14,965 nucleotides of DNA from Desulfobacteraceae bacterium (GCA_030642865.1 DAOWMW010000005.1:1-14965), one strand, 5' to 3'; shown: positions 7,271 through 14,741, counted from the stretch's first letter. The notes: generated from the sequence alone by a model not told the origin. Program-made: numbers and translations.

Positions 7271-8500
7271 ATGATCAAAATTAATGAGAACTACTTTAAA
7301 CTTCAGGCTTCCTATCTGTTTTCAGATATAGCAAAACGTGTTTCAGCATTTCAAAATGCAAATCCCGAAAAAGAGATTATAAAGCTTGGAATAGGTGATG
7401 TAACAAAAGCTTTGCCGGAAGCATGCATTAAGGCTTTCCACGAGGCCATCGATGAAATGGCCCAAGATAGCACTTTTAAAGGATACGGCCCTGAGCAGGG
7501 TTATTCTTTTTTAAGGGAGAAAATAGCCGTTGAAGATTATCAGTCCAGAAATGCTGATATTGACCCCGATGAAATATTTATAAGTGACGGGGCCAAGTGT
7601 GATACCGCCAATATTCAGGAAATTTTTTCTCCTGACATTAAGATCGCCCTCCCTGATCCGGTTTATCCTGTATATCTTGACACAAATGTAATGGCCGGTC
7701 GAACAGGTAAATACTCCGGGGGGAAATATTCTAATATCTGCTACCTTAAAAGCACCAAAAAAAACGGCTTTGTTCCTGATCTCCCCGAGGAACCTGTGGA
7801 TCTTATATATTTATGTTTTCCCAACAATCCCACAGGTGCCACAATATCAAAGGATATTCTTCAGCAGTGGGTCGATTATGCACGGGAAACCAGGGCACTT
7901 ATCCTGTTTGATGCTGCCTATGAAGCCTTTATTAGCGACAACACTATCCCCCACTCTATTTATGAAATAAAAGGGGCAAAAGAGGTCGCCATTGAATTCA
8001 GAAGTTTTTCCAAAACAGCAGGTTTTACAGGGACACGCTGCGCCTTTACTCTGGTACCAAAGGAGTGCAGAGGGTTCGACTCCAGCTCAAACACCCATTC
8101 TCTCCATTCCATATGGGACAGGCGGCAGTCGACCAAATTTAATGGCGTATCATATCCAGTACAAAAAGCTGCTGCAGCCATCTATTCTGATGAGGGGAAA
8201 AAACAGGTCCGCACCCTTATCGATTATTATATGAAAAATGCGGCAATCATAAAAAAAGGGATCACAGCTCTGGGATTCAACTGCATCGGGGGGGAAAACT
8301 CTCCATACATCTGGATAGATGCCCGGGGGGACTCATGGGATTTCTTTGATCTCCTTCTTGACAAGGCGGGTGTAGTTTGTACTCCGGGATCAGGCTTTGG
8401 CAGTTGCGGCAGCGGATATATAAGGATCAGTGCCTTTAACAGCCTGGAAAATGTTCAAAAAGCAATGAAATCGATTAATCAGGCCTTAAAAAGCCAATAG
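7271..8500 (+). CDS. dapL: LL-diaminopimelate aminotransferase
   Basis: DapL converts tetrahydrodipicolinate and glutamate directly to LL-diaminopimelate, bypassing the succinyl or acetyl branches of lysine and peptidoglycan precursor synthesis. The protein is 409 residues, the usual length. As a fold-type I PLP enzyme it shows [11 protein letters not shown] (40-50), [12 protein letters not shown] (71-82), SDGAKCD (105-111), PDPVYPVY (128-135), [10 protein letters not shown] (182-191), FDAAYEAF (213-220) and the PLP lysine Lys248 in [12 protein letters not shown] (245-256). These details are diagnostic of DapL rather than general aspartate aminotransferases. The ATG at 7271 follows a weak CAGGT. 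It is the first gene of a co-directional cluster; the link to the transporter genes 14 bases downstream is positional, not metabolic. Confidence 0.95.
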   Translation: MIKINENYFKLQASYLFSDIAKRVSAFQNANPEKEIIKLGIGDVTKALPEACIKAFHEAIDEMAQDSTFKGYGPEQGYSFLREKIAVEDYQSRNADIDPDEIFISDGAKCDTANIQEIFSPDIKIALPDPVYPVYLDTNVMAGRTGKYSGGKYSNICYLKSTKKNGFVPDLPEEPVDLIYLCFPNNPTGATISKDILQQWVDYARETRALILFDAAYEAFISDNTIPHSIYEIKGAKEVAIEFRSFSKTAGFTGTRCAFTLVPKECRGFDSSSNTHSLHSIWDRRQSTKFNGVSYPVQKAAAAIYSDEGKKQVRTLIDYYMKNAAIIKKGITALGFNCIGGENSPYIWIDARGDSWDFFDLLLDKAGVVCTPGSGFGSCGSGYIRISAFNSLENVQKAMKSINQALKSQ

Positions 8501-8514
8501 GCCCAATCTTTAAT

Positions 8515-9423
8515 ATGCTGAAATCCTGTAAATATTATTCTATAATTATTTTTTGCATCCTGTCTTTTCTTTTACCATCTCTGCGGGAAGCAGAAAGCAG
8601 AACAGAAGATCAGACCGGCCGGCGGGTTCTTCTGCCGAAAAGCCCCAGGCGGGTTATCTCTTTGGCACCAAGCATAACGGAAATTGTTTTTGCACTGGGA
8701 CAGGGGGAGCTTTTAAAAGGAGTAACCCTCTACAGTGATTTTCCCCCTGAATCCAGAAAAATATGCAGGATCGGTTCATATATTCATCCTGATATTGAAA
8801 AAATCATGGTATTAAATCCTGATCTTTGTATTGCCATAAAAGACGGAAACCCAAAATCGGCTGTGGATAAACTTGAAGCCCTGGGGATACCTGTGTTTGC
8901 TATTGATCCAAAAAATCTTGATACAGTAATGGATGCAACCATAAAAATTTCCAGAATACTTAATGCAAAAGAAGCAGGAGAGGTGCTGGCTGCCCGGATG
9001 CACAGCAGGATTCAGAGGATAAAATCTTTAACATCAAAAAAAAAACTGCGGCCAGGAGTCTTTTTTCAGATAGGGGTATCCCCCATTGTTTCTGCAGGGA
9101 CAAAAACCTTTATCAACGAGTTGATTGAGCTGGCAGGGGGGCGGAATCTGGCCCAGGGTGCTGTTACCTATCCCCGCTACAGCCGCGAGCAGGTTTTAGG
9201 TCTGGCCCCGGATATTATAATCATTACATCAATGGCACGGGGGGCACCTTTTGAAAAGGTAAAAAAAGAATGGGAAAACTGGCCACAGATCCCTGCTGCC
9301 AGGAATCATCAGATTTTTCTGGTTAACTCTGACCTTTTTGACAGACCTTCCCCACGCCTCATTGACGGGCTTGAACTCCTTTTTGAAATAATAAAATCCT
9401 GCGAAGTTAAGGATTGGGGATGA
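8515..9423 (+). CDS. Periplasmic binding protein of a cobalamin/iron-chelate ABC importer (BtuF/FecB-like)
   Basis: A 302-residue exported protein: basic start, hydrophobic core at about residues 8-21, then a mature domain. There is no lipobox around Cys14, so it is predicted to be soluble in the periplasm, not a lipoprotein. The helical-backbone metal-receptor domain is shown by RRVISLAPSITEIVFALG (45-62), RIGSYIHPDIEKIMVLNPDL (85-104), GIPVF and the C-terminal PRLIDGLELL. The IGSYxxPDxEKI segment is typical of BtuF-like corrinoid binders and related haem or siderophore binders; ligand choice cannot be settled. It begins 14 bases after dapL with no clear Shine-Dalgarno and is followed 17 bases later by its permease. 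Confidence 0.88.
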   Translation: MLKSCKYYSIIIFCILSFLLPSLREAESRTEDQTGRRVLLPKSPRRVISLAPSITEIVFALGQGELLKGVTLYSDFPPESRKICRIGSYIHPDIEKIMVLNPDLCIAIKDGNPKSAVDKLEALGIPVFAIDPKNLDTVMDATIKISRILNAKEAGEVLAARMHSRIQRIKSLTSKKKLRPGVFFQIGVSPIVSAGTKTFINELIELAGGRNLAQGAVTYPRYSREQVLGLAPDIIIITSMARGAPFEKVKKEWENWPQIPAARNHQIFLVNSDLFDRPSPRLIDGLELLFEIIKSCEVKDWG

Positions 9424-9440
9424 AATAAATTACGATCCTA

Positions 9441-10460
9441 ATGGAGAAAAGCAAAATTAATCCCAATGACACAATAAAACGTATTTTATTGATTTCGTTT
9501 TTTTTATCCATCCTGCTCGTGATTGCAATTTTTATGGGAATAAGTATCGGATCAACAGGGAGCGGAATGGGTGAAATCCTCAAAACTGTTTTTTCTGATG
9601 TTGATTTAGATCCTCTTTTAAACGCCATAATCTGGAAGCTCAGATTCCCCAGGGTACTCCTTGCCGCACTTGTGGGCGGAGCCCTTTCCCTTGGAGGTCT
9701 TGTTTTTCAAGCCCTTTTACGAAACCCCCTTGCAGAGCCATATATTCTTGGTGTTTCCGGAGGATCTGCAATTGGAGCCATAGGAGGTATCCTCATCGGT
9801 TTTTCCCAATATCCAGGGATCACAATTACAGCTTTTGCCGGGAGCAGTTTAGTATTAGCCGCAGTTCTTGCCCTCTCATCAGGCCATGCCATATTAAAGC
9901 AGGATACACTTTTACTCGCGGGGGTCATGGTGAACTCTTTTTGCTCAGCAGTTATAATGTTCCTTATTTCCATGACCCAGGATTCAAGGCTGCACAGTAT
10001 AATGTTCTGGCTCATGGGTGATTTTACCATGATAAATTTCACCCAGGTCTCAATATTAACGGCAATTCTTATCCCTTGCTTTATATTAATTTTTTTATTA
10101 TCAGATTCCATGAATCTCCTGCTTCTGGGTAAAGAAATGGCAGTAACCATGGGGGTCAATACCAGGGTTGTGACATTAATTCTTCTTATTACCTCCTCCT
10201 TTATGGTGAGTGCCACTGTATCCCATTGCGGCCTTGTCGGTTTTGTGGGACTGGTCATACCCCATCTTCTCAGGCTTATTATTGGCCCGGATCACAGACT
10301 GCTTGTCCCGGCCTGTATTCTGGGAGGAGGGGCATATATGGTCTTTTGCGATCTTTTGGCAAGGGCACTCCCGATTCAAGGCGAAATGCCTGTTGGTGTG
10401 ATAACCGCAATGATAGGAGCCCCCTTGTTTATAATACTTTTAAGGCATTCCAGGGTATAA
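9441..10460 (+). CDS. FecCD/BtuC-family ABC importer permease
   Basis: A 339-residue inner-membrane protein with about ten hydrophobic segments, the first near residues 13-35. Family motifs include KLRFPRVLLAALVGGALSLGG (66-86), FQALLRNPLAEPYILGVSGGSAIGA (88-112), the coupling-loop stretch LGKEMAVTMGVNTR around residues 229-242, CGLVGFVGLVIPHLLR (262-277) and the C-terminal GEMPVGVITAMIGAPLFIILL. These place it in the BtuC/FhuB/FecCD family, which moves cobalamin, haem or ferric siderophores as a homodimer. The ATG at 9441 is 17 bases after the binding-protein stop; the ATPase gene follows after only 5 bases. Complete, with no disrupted motif. Confidence 0.93.
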   Translation: MEKSKINPNDTIKRILLISFFLSILLVIAIFMGISIGSTGSGMGEILKTVFSDVDLDPLLNAIIWKLRFPRVLLAALVGGALSLGGLVFQALLRNPLAEPYILGVSGGSAIGAIGGILIGFSQYPGITITAFAGSSLVLAAVLALSSGHAILKQDTLLLAGVMVNSFCSAVIMFLISMTQDSRLHSIMFWLMGDFTMINFTQVSILTAILIPCFILIFLLSDSMNLLLLGKEMAVTMGVNTRVVTLILLITSSFMVSATVSHCGLVGFVGLVIPHLLRLIIGPDHRLLVPACILGGGAYMVFCDLLARALPIQGEMPVGVITAMIGAPLFIILLRHSRV

Positions 10461-10465
10461 AAAAT

Positions 10466-11302
10466 ATGGATACAGCAATCTCCATAAAAAATCTTGGCTA
10501 TTCATACAGTGACTCCAGTATTTTAAAGGGGCTATCTTTTAATATAAAAACAGGCGAATTCTTTGTAATCCTGGGACCCAATGGATCAGGGAAAACCACT
10601 TTAATGAAAATAGCCGCAGGAATCATTAAAGGCTATAAAGGAAAATTGAACATCCTTGGACAACCAATAGATTCATATACCAAAAGAAACCTGGCAAAAA
10701 AAATTGCCTTTGTCCCCCAGATGATACCCACAGATTCTCCCTTTACGGTTTCTGAGGTAGTACTCATGGGCAGATCCCCCCATTCGGGTTTTTTGGGGTT
10801 CAGCCGTCAAAAGGACGTGGAAACTGCAATGGAGGCAATATCCTTTGCAGGTGTTGAGCATCTTGCTCATCGCAGAATAAACCAGTTAAGTGGGGGGGAA
10901 TCTCAAAGAGTCTTTATTGCAAAAGCAATATGCCAGGAACCGGAAATAATTCTTCTGGATGAACCCACAGCGTCCCTTGATCTGGCCCACCAGATAAAAA
11001 CAATGGATTTAATGGAACAATTGAAAAATGAAAAAAAAATGACCATTGTCATGATCTCCCATGATATTAATCTTGCTGCAATGTATGGAACCTGTATCCT
11101 TCTTTTAAAAAACGGTAAAATTATCAGCCTTGGTTCTCCGGAAGATGTACTGACTTTTGATACACTTGAAAAGGCTTACGGCTGCAAACTCCTTGTGGAT
11201 AAAAGCCCGGTGGGACTTTTCACCAGGATTACGCCGGTGCCGCAAAGATATCTGGAAGAAGATAAACAAAAAAATATGCTCCTCCGTAATTTCTCAAAAT
11301 AA
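10466..11302 (+). CDS. ABC importer ATP-binding protein (BtuD/FecE-like)
   Basis: The ATPase of the importer, 278 residues from the ATG at 10466. The open frame extends upstream to 10226 inside the permease gene, but that part is a shadow; the family fold begins at AISIKNLGYSYSDSSILKGL. Walker A is GPNGSGKTT (37-45), Q-loop VPQM (83-86), signature LSGGESQR (141-148), Walker B IILLDEPTASLD (161-172) and H-loop MISHD (196-200). All catalytic residues are intact. The start sits 5 bases after the permease stop, with CAGGG as the only possible ribosome site, so coupled translation is likely. A bidirectional terminator lies about 50 bases beyond the stop. Binding protein, permease and ATPase make a complete inner-membrane importer; no outer-membrane receptor is present in the window. 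Confidence 0.93.
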   Translation: MDTAISIKNLGYSYSDSSILKGLSFNIKTGEFFVILGPNGSGKTTLMKIAAGIIKGYKGKLNILGQPIDSYTKRNLAKKIAFVPQMIPTDSPFTVSEVVLMGRSPHSGFLGFSRQKDVETAMEAISFAGVEHLAHRRINQLSGGESQRVFIAKAICQEPEIILLDEPTASLDLAHQIKTMDLMEQLKNEKKMTIVMISHDINLAAMYGTCILLLKNGKIISLGSPEDVLTFDTLEKAYGCKLLVDKSPVGLFTRITPVPQRYLEEDKQKNMLLRNFSK

Positions 11303-11351
11303 CAGGGATGAACTTTCCCTGAAGCAAAAAAATTAATCCAAAAACTCATGT

Positions 11352-11391
11352 AAAAAAAAAGCCCTGCATAACATACATGCAGAGCTTTTTT
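11352..11391. terminator. Bidirectional intrinsic terminator between the importer and dsrC
   Basis: A run of A, then GC-c-CTGCAT (11361-11369), a 7-base loop, then ATGCAG-a-GC (11377-11385) and a T run (11386-11391). The A and T runs pair with each other, so the structure works from either strand. It lies between two convergent genes, the ABC ATPase (ending 11302) and dsrC (ending 11436), and can serve both. Confidence 0.85.
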
Positions 11392-11435
11392 AACTATAAA
11401 TTATCAGGAACACACAACATAACTACCTGAACTGA

Positions 11436-11756
11436 CTATACACACCCTGTCGGCTTTGGAAGGCCAGCCATTTTGCATGCTCCCTTTCCTGGCCCTGAGG
11501 GAAATAATTCATATATATGTTTTAATTTAAATTTTGTAACTTTTGAAAGAACACGAACCATTGGAGCGATTCCGTTTTTCTCATAATAATCATGAAGAAC
11601 ATCAAGAACTTTTCTATGTTCATCATTAAGTTCATCAATTCCTTCTTGCTCCTTTACAAATTGAATCCATTCTTCACATTTACCTTCTTCATAATTTTCA
11701 AGAAATCCATCTTCATCAATTATAAATGTCTTTCCCTGAAAAGTTGCTTCTGCCAT
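11436..11756 (-). CDS. dsrC: DsrC, sulfur-carrier protein of dissimilatory sulfite reduction
   Basis: DsrC is the small soluble protein that leaves DsrAB as a trisulfide between its two C-terminal cysteines, later reduced by the DsrMKJOP membrane complex; it is essential in sulfate reducers. The 106-residue product ends in GPGKGACKMAGLPKPTGCV, so Cys94 and Cys105 (penultimate, on the flexible arm) are spaced by ten residues exactly as in functional DsrC and unlike the TusE/RspA homologues that lack one cysteine. An additional Cys27 is present. The fold region includes WIQFVKEQEGIDELNDEHRK and YYEKNGIAPMVR. It is a single-gene unit, as usual for dsrC, with a perfect Shine-Dalgarno and its own promoter. 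This gene is the strongest indicator that the organism reduces sulfate or sulfite. Confidence 0.97.
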   Translation of the reverse strand: MAEATFQGKTFIIDEDGFLENYEEGKCEEWIQFVKEQEGIDELNDEHRKVLDVLHDYYEKNGIAPMVRVLSKVTKFKLKHIYELFPSGPGKGACKMAGLPKPTGCV

Positions 11757-11761
11757 TGACG

Positions 11762-11769
11762 ACCTCCTT
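11762..11769 (-). promoter_or_regulatory. Perfect Shine-Dalgarno of dsrC
   Basis: On the minus strand AAGGAGGT precedes the dsrC ATG (11756) by 5 bases. Most other genes in this window have weak or no such site, so the strong site fits high expression of DsrC. Confidence 0.9.
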
Positions 11770-11879
11770 AAATAATGTATTTAGATTGCATCCATTTATC
11801 TTTTTATATAAAATAAAAAGGTATATTCTTAAATAAATAAACCTCATAAGCACTTTTATATTTGTATATATAACTTGAT

Positions 11880-11908
11880 ATAATAATCTATTTTTTTTTT
11901 TTAGTCAA
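11880..11908 (-). promoter_or_regulatory. dsrC promoter
   Basis: On the minus strand TTGACT (11908-11903) and TATTAT (11885-11880) are 17 bases apart. The spacer begins with twelve consecutive A residues. The expected start near 11873 leaves a leader of about 117 bases before dsrC. Confidence 0.6.
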
Positions 11909-11949
11909 TATGATTTTTTTACAAAACATATAAAAATAAAGCCACTACA

Positions 11950-11998
11950 TAATTAATATCTCACCAGTCATAAATTTTTTGTGATGAAATATTAATTA
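11950..11998. repeat. AT-rich inverted repeat upstream of the dsrC promoter
   Basis: TAATTAATAT (11950-11959) followed by TCAC is mirrored by GTGA and then ATATTAATTA (11989-11998). The ten-base arms match perfectly and the TCAC/GTGA parts pair after a small bulge, around a loop of about 16 bases. It lies about 40 bases upstream of the dsrC -35 hexamer. It may be an operator or simply a structure in AT-rich DNA. Confidence 0.45.
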
Positions 11999-12187
11999 TT
12001 TTCAATGATTAAGATATTTTTAAATTTTTGAAATGAATTTTTTTTGACCTTCTGGGCTAACTTCGTGCCAAATCTGCAAAAAAAAGTTGGAAAAACATTC
12101 ATAAAAATAATAATTACAATTAAAACAAGTGGTTATGTTTCAATAGAACTTATGACTCACGAGAGTAATATCATTAATGGTAATAAA

Positions 12188-13144
12188 ATGCTACATGCAA
12201 AAATTAAAAAGAATAACAATGCCTGCACCCCAGGTATTGTCATAGTCTGTGGCCCCACAAGTATAGGCAAAACATCCATGGGGATTACTCTGGCACAGGA
12301 GGTAAAAGGCGAGATAATAAGTGCTGATTCCATGCAAATATATAAACATATGGATATTGGAACAGCTAAGCCTGTTTATGCTGAGCAGAGACTGGTTCCC
12401 CATCATATGATAGATATTATAGAGCCTGATGAATCCTTTGATGCAGCCATATTTGCAAAAATTGCAGCAAAAACAATATCCGGGCTTCTCTCCCAAAACA
12501 AAACTCCATTTATCGTGGGAGGTACAGGACTTTACATTAAGGCTCTTTTACATGGTTTTTCAGTGGCAGATCCAGTGGATCCAGAGATCCTTTGCCGCCT
12601 GAAAAAAGAATCAAAAAAACATCCACCTGGCTTTTTACATAAAAAATTACGCGGGTTTGATAAAAAATCCGCTGATAAAATACATCCCAATGATACTTTC
12701 AGAATAGTAAGAGCCATCGCAGTTTTTAAAAAAACCGGCAAACCAATTTCAAATCACCATAAGGATCACATGTTCAGCAAAAAGCTATTCAACGCTTTTA
12801 AAATAGGTTTAGATATGGATAGAGATAAGCTTTACCAGCGTATCAATATAAGGGTTGACAAGATGCTGGAAAGTGGATTTCTTGATGAAGTAAAAAAACT
12901 TCTGGAAATGGGATTTTCAAGAGACCTAAAGCCAATGAAATCCCTGGGATATCGCCACATGGTCGATTATATTCAGGGATACCAGAACTGGGAAGAAGCG
13001 GTAAGACTCATGAAACGGGACACAAGAAGATATGCAAAACGCCAGCTCACATGGTTTCGCGCTGACCCTGAAATATTATGGGTAAAACCGGGCGACTTTA
13101 CATATGTTCAAGAAAAGGTAATGGCTTTTTTGAATAACGCCTGA
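12188..13144 (+). CDS. miaA: tRNA dimethylallyltransferase MiaA
   Basis: MiaA transfers a dimethylallyl group to N6 of A37 in tRNAs reading UNN codons (i6A, the precursor of ms2i6A). From the ATG at 12188 the protein is 318 residues, the family's usual size. Motifs are the P-loop GPTSIGKTS (22-30), ISADSMQIYKHMDIGTAKP, the VPHHMID segment, VGGTGLYIKALLHG, DTFRIVRAIAVF, the substrate-contact KPMKSLGYRHMVDYI and the C-terminal TRRYAKRQLTWFR. Other in-frame starts are an ATG at 12152 and a TTG at 12044; none has a good Shine-Dalgarno, so the exact start is uncertain. The open frame upstream is not conserved-looking. It appears to be transcribed alone. Confidence 0.94.
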   Translation: MLHAKIKKNNNACTPGIVIVCGPTSIGKTSMGITLAQEVKGEIISADSMQIYKHMDIGTAKPVYAEQRLVPHHMIDIIEPDESFDAAIFAKIAAKTISGLLSQNKTPFIVGGTGLYIKALLHGFSVADPVDPEILCRLKKESKKHPPGFLHKKLRGFDKKSADKIHPNDTFRIVRAIAVFKKTGKPISNHHKDHMFSKKLFNAFKIGLDMDRDKLYQRINIRVDKMLESGFLDEVKKLLEMGFSRDLKPMKSLGYRHMVDYIQGYQNWEEAVRLMKRDTRRYAKRQLTWFRADPEILWVKPGDFTYVQEKVMAFLNNA

Positions 13145-13275
13145 AGTGTTCTATCCTGGCTGAATAGTTATCCAAAACATCGTTTTTCGTTGACAAATTA
13201 TAAAAAATAACAGCATGAGTAACAGATAGCAACTGTAGATTACACGGCAATTACTAAAAGCACGGTTGAAAACCT

Positions 13276-13436
13276 AAGGGTTCGCTCGAAAATAAATTGG
13301 CAATTTTAAGTGTTGAGGCACCTGCCTGACAAGGCGCGAAAGCGTAGGAATATCAAGATATTTATACGTTTTCGTAACGCATTCAGGCAGGATGGATCGA
13401 CGCTTAAAATGTTAAGTTATTTTTGAGCGAGTCCTA
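13276..13436. repeat. Long fold-back (imperfect palindromic) element
   Basis: The left arm (from GGTTCGCTCGAAAATAA at 13279) and right arm (to TTATTTTTGAGCGAGTCC, ending 13434) are reverse complements over about 78 bases at roughly 70% identity. Matched blocks occur in the same order: the outer CGCTC-AAAATAA, then ATTTTAAG/CTTAAAAT, CCTGCCTG/CAGGCAGG, and the inner CGTA-ATATC/GATAT-TACG. The entire 160 bp could form one long hairpin as DNA or RNA. It contains no gene. Such structure fits a miniature inverted-repeat (non-autonomous) element or an intergenic palindromic repeat. Confidence 0.75.
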
Positions 13437-13450
13437 AACATTAATTATCT

Positions 13451-13455
13451 GGAGG
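13451..13455 (+). promoter_or_regulatory. Strong ribosome binding site of the crotonase gene
   Basis: GGAGG lies 6 bases before the ATG at 13462 and fixes that start. It is just outside the right end of the fold-back element. Confidence 0.85.
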
Positions 13456-13461
13456 AAACAG

Positions 13462-14256
13462 ATGGACTTTACTGAAATTGTATACGAAAAAAAAGATAGC
13501 GTAGCCAAGATCAGAATAGACAGAGCAGACAGGTACAATGCATTCACCGCCATAACCCTTGCTGAGATGTTTGATGCATTTCGCGATTCCTGGGCAGACA
13601 AGAGCATAGCCGTGGTTGTGCTGACAGGCGTTGGGGAGAAAGCTTTTTGTACTGGTGGTGATCAAAAAACAAAGGATGATTCCGGTTATGGGAAAGGTAA
13701 AGCGACATTTGATCTTCTTGAGGCCCACGGACAGCTGATAAATATAATACGGGCCATACCAAAACCTGTTATAGCCATGGTTAACGGTTTTGCCATAGGG
13801 GGAGGAAATGTCCTCCAGGTTGTTTGCGATTTATCCATTGCTGCTGATTCCGCAAAATTCGGTCAGGCTGGGCCCAAGGTGGGAAGCTTTGACGCAGGCT
13901 TCGGCACATCCTACCTTGCCCGACTGGTTGGTGAAAGAAAAGCCAGGGAAATATGGTATCTCTGCAGGCAGTATACTGCGCAGGAGGCACTGGAAATGGG
14001 TCTTATAAACAAAGTCGTACCCCAGGCTGACCTGGAAAAAGAGGTTGATAAATGGTGCCAGGAAATTATCGCAAAAGCTCCCACAGCAATATCCTATATT
14101 AAAGCCTCATTTAATGCAGATACAGACCATATAACCGGTTATAACACAATGTCCAAGCATGCTGTCGATCTTTATTATCGTACAGATGAAGCCCACGAAG
14201 GGGTTGCCGCGTTTATCGAAAAACGGTCTCCTGATTTCAGCAAATTCAGAGTATAA
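13462..14256 (+). CDS. Crotonase-family enzyme of the MenB/BadI type
   Basis: A 264-residue crotonase. AFCTGGDQ (61-68), the oxyanion-hole GGGNV (113-117), FGQAGPKVGSFDAGFG (133-148) and LYYRTDEAHEG (237-247) place it in the branch containing 1,4-dihydroxy-2-naphthoyl-CoA synthase (MenB) and 2-ketocyclohexanecarboxyl-CoA hydrolase (BadI). Ser142, Asp144 and Tyr238/239 match catalytic positions shared by both. VGSFDAG and WYLCRQYTAQEAL favour MenB, and Gly137 is what bicarbonate-dependent type I MenB enzymes have; GGGNVL, CTGGDQ and the 264-residue length resemble BadI. It stands alone, with no men or aromatic-degradation genes around it, so context does not decide. Menaquinone synthesis and alicyclic/aromatic acid degradation are both plausible in a sulfate reducer. 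Confidence 0.85.
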   Translation: MDFTEIVYEKKDSVAKIRIDRADRYNAFTAITLAEMFDAFRDSWADKSIAVVVLTGVGEKAFCTGGDQKTKDDSGYGKGKATFDLLEAHGQLINIIRAIPKPVIAMVNGFAIGGGNVLQVVCDLSIAADSAKFGQAGPKVGSFDAGFGTSYLARLVGERKAREIWYLCRQYTAQEALEMGLINKVVPQADLEKEVDKWCQEIIAKAPTAISYIKASFNADTDHITGYNTMSKHAVDLYYRTDEAHEGVAAFIEKRSPDFSKFRV

Positions 14257-14271
14257 TTTGGGGAAAGATTA

Positions 14272-14316
14272 AAAAAAAAGGCGGTTTATTTTTAAAAATG
14301 AAACCGCCCTTTTTTC
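14272..14316 (+). terminator. Intrinsic terminator of the crotonase gene
   Basis: GGCGGTTT (14280-14287) pairs perfectly with AAACCGCC (14301-14308), followed by a T run (14310-14315); an A run precedes the stem, so it could also work from the other strand. It starts about 15 bases after the stop at 14256. Confidence 0.9.
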
Positions 14317-14375
14317 ATCTTCCCGAGTCAAAAAACTCCTTTAGCTTTATTATTTCCAAAATAATATTCATAATT

Positions 14376-14588
14376 GATTCTTAGGATTGTGAATTTTATA
14401 AATTACCCATAATTACTTGTTCTTGTGCCCGTCTTCTGCGTTGCATCAATGGCCAAAATTGCGTAGGGGCATCCGCCCTGTGGGTGCCCAAAATGCTCCG
14501 AGTAGCAACCATTGATGCGCCTTGAAGACGACCACAAGTCCGGCGCAATTATGGGTAATTTTCATTTCATCCCCAATCCTTAGAAATC
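14376..14588. repeat. Second long fold-back element, adjoining the Rpn remnant
   Basis: The core has perfect 14-base ends: AATTACCCATAATT at 14401-14414 and its complement at 14547-14560. Inside, GTCTTC, GCATCAATGG and GGGCA blocks of the left arm pair with CCATTGATGC, GAAGAC and TGCCC blocks of the right arm in order, with a centre near 14477-14482. An outer match, GATTCTTAGGATTG at 14376-14389 against CAATCCTTAGAAATC at 14574-14588, suggests the element is about 210 bp. Its sequence is unrelated to the palindrome at 13276-13436. It has no coding capacity of its own. Confidence 0.7.
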
Positions 14589-14728
14589 ATCTCCCTGAAA
14601 TCCTGGGGCTTTTAAAAGAATTGACTGGCAAGATATTTGGAGACCGTATTGACATATGTCTCTCGTGGAACGGACAGGGTTGACGAAGAAGATGTTCGCC
14701 GTGCCGTGGAAGAGGCTTTTCCGATTAC

Positions 14729-14735
14729 AGGAGGT
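14729..14735 (+). promoter_or_regulatory. Internal Shine-Dalgarno in the Rpn remnant
   Basis: AGGAGGT is 6 bases before the in-frame ATG at 14742. It also encodes the conserved Gly-Gly before the methionine, so sequence conservation here could serve both protein and ribosome site. Confidence 0.55.
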
Positions 14736-14741
14736 AAGATT

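Larger units (their letters stand above)
11757..12187. other. Very AT-rich divergent region between dsrC and miaA
   Basis: This stretch carries the dsrC ribosome site and promoter and an inverted repeat at 11950-11998. Plus-strand frame 12044-12187 is open and in phase with miaA, but it does not look like a conserved protein domain and is treated as leader. I did not find a convincing miaA promoter. Confidence 0.5.
13145..13461. other. Intergenic region between miaA and the crotonase gene
   Basis: The 317-bp gap is half filled by the fold-back element at 13276-13436. A TTGACA occurs at 13190-13195 but has no good -10 partner at 16-18 bases. No gene is visible. Confidence 0.5.

Noticed and set aside
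10226..10465. Upstream extension of the ABC ATPase frame
   Set aside because: It lies inside the permease gene in another frame; the ATPase fold begins right after the ATG at 10466.
11879..11884. Plus-strand TATAAT as a miaA promoter
   Set aside because: The DNA is AT-rich, no -35 hexamer is suitably placed, and the site lies within the opposite-strand dsrC promoter.
13190..13218. TTGACA as a promoter for the crotonase gene
   Set aside because: No acceptable -10 hexamer occurs 16-18 bases downstream.
14401..14560. CRISPR array
   Set aside because: The element is inverted, not a series of direct repeats with unique spacers, and no cas genes are present.
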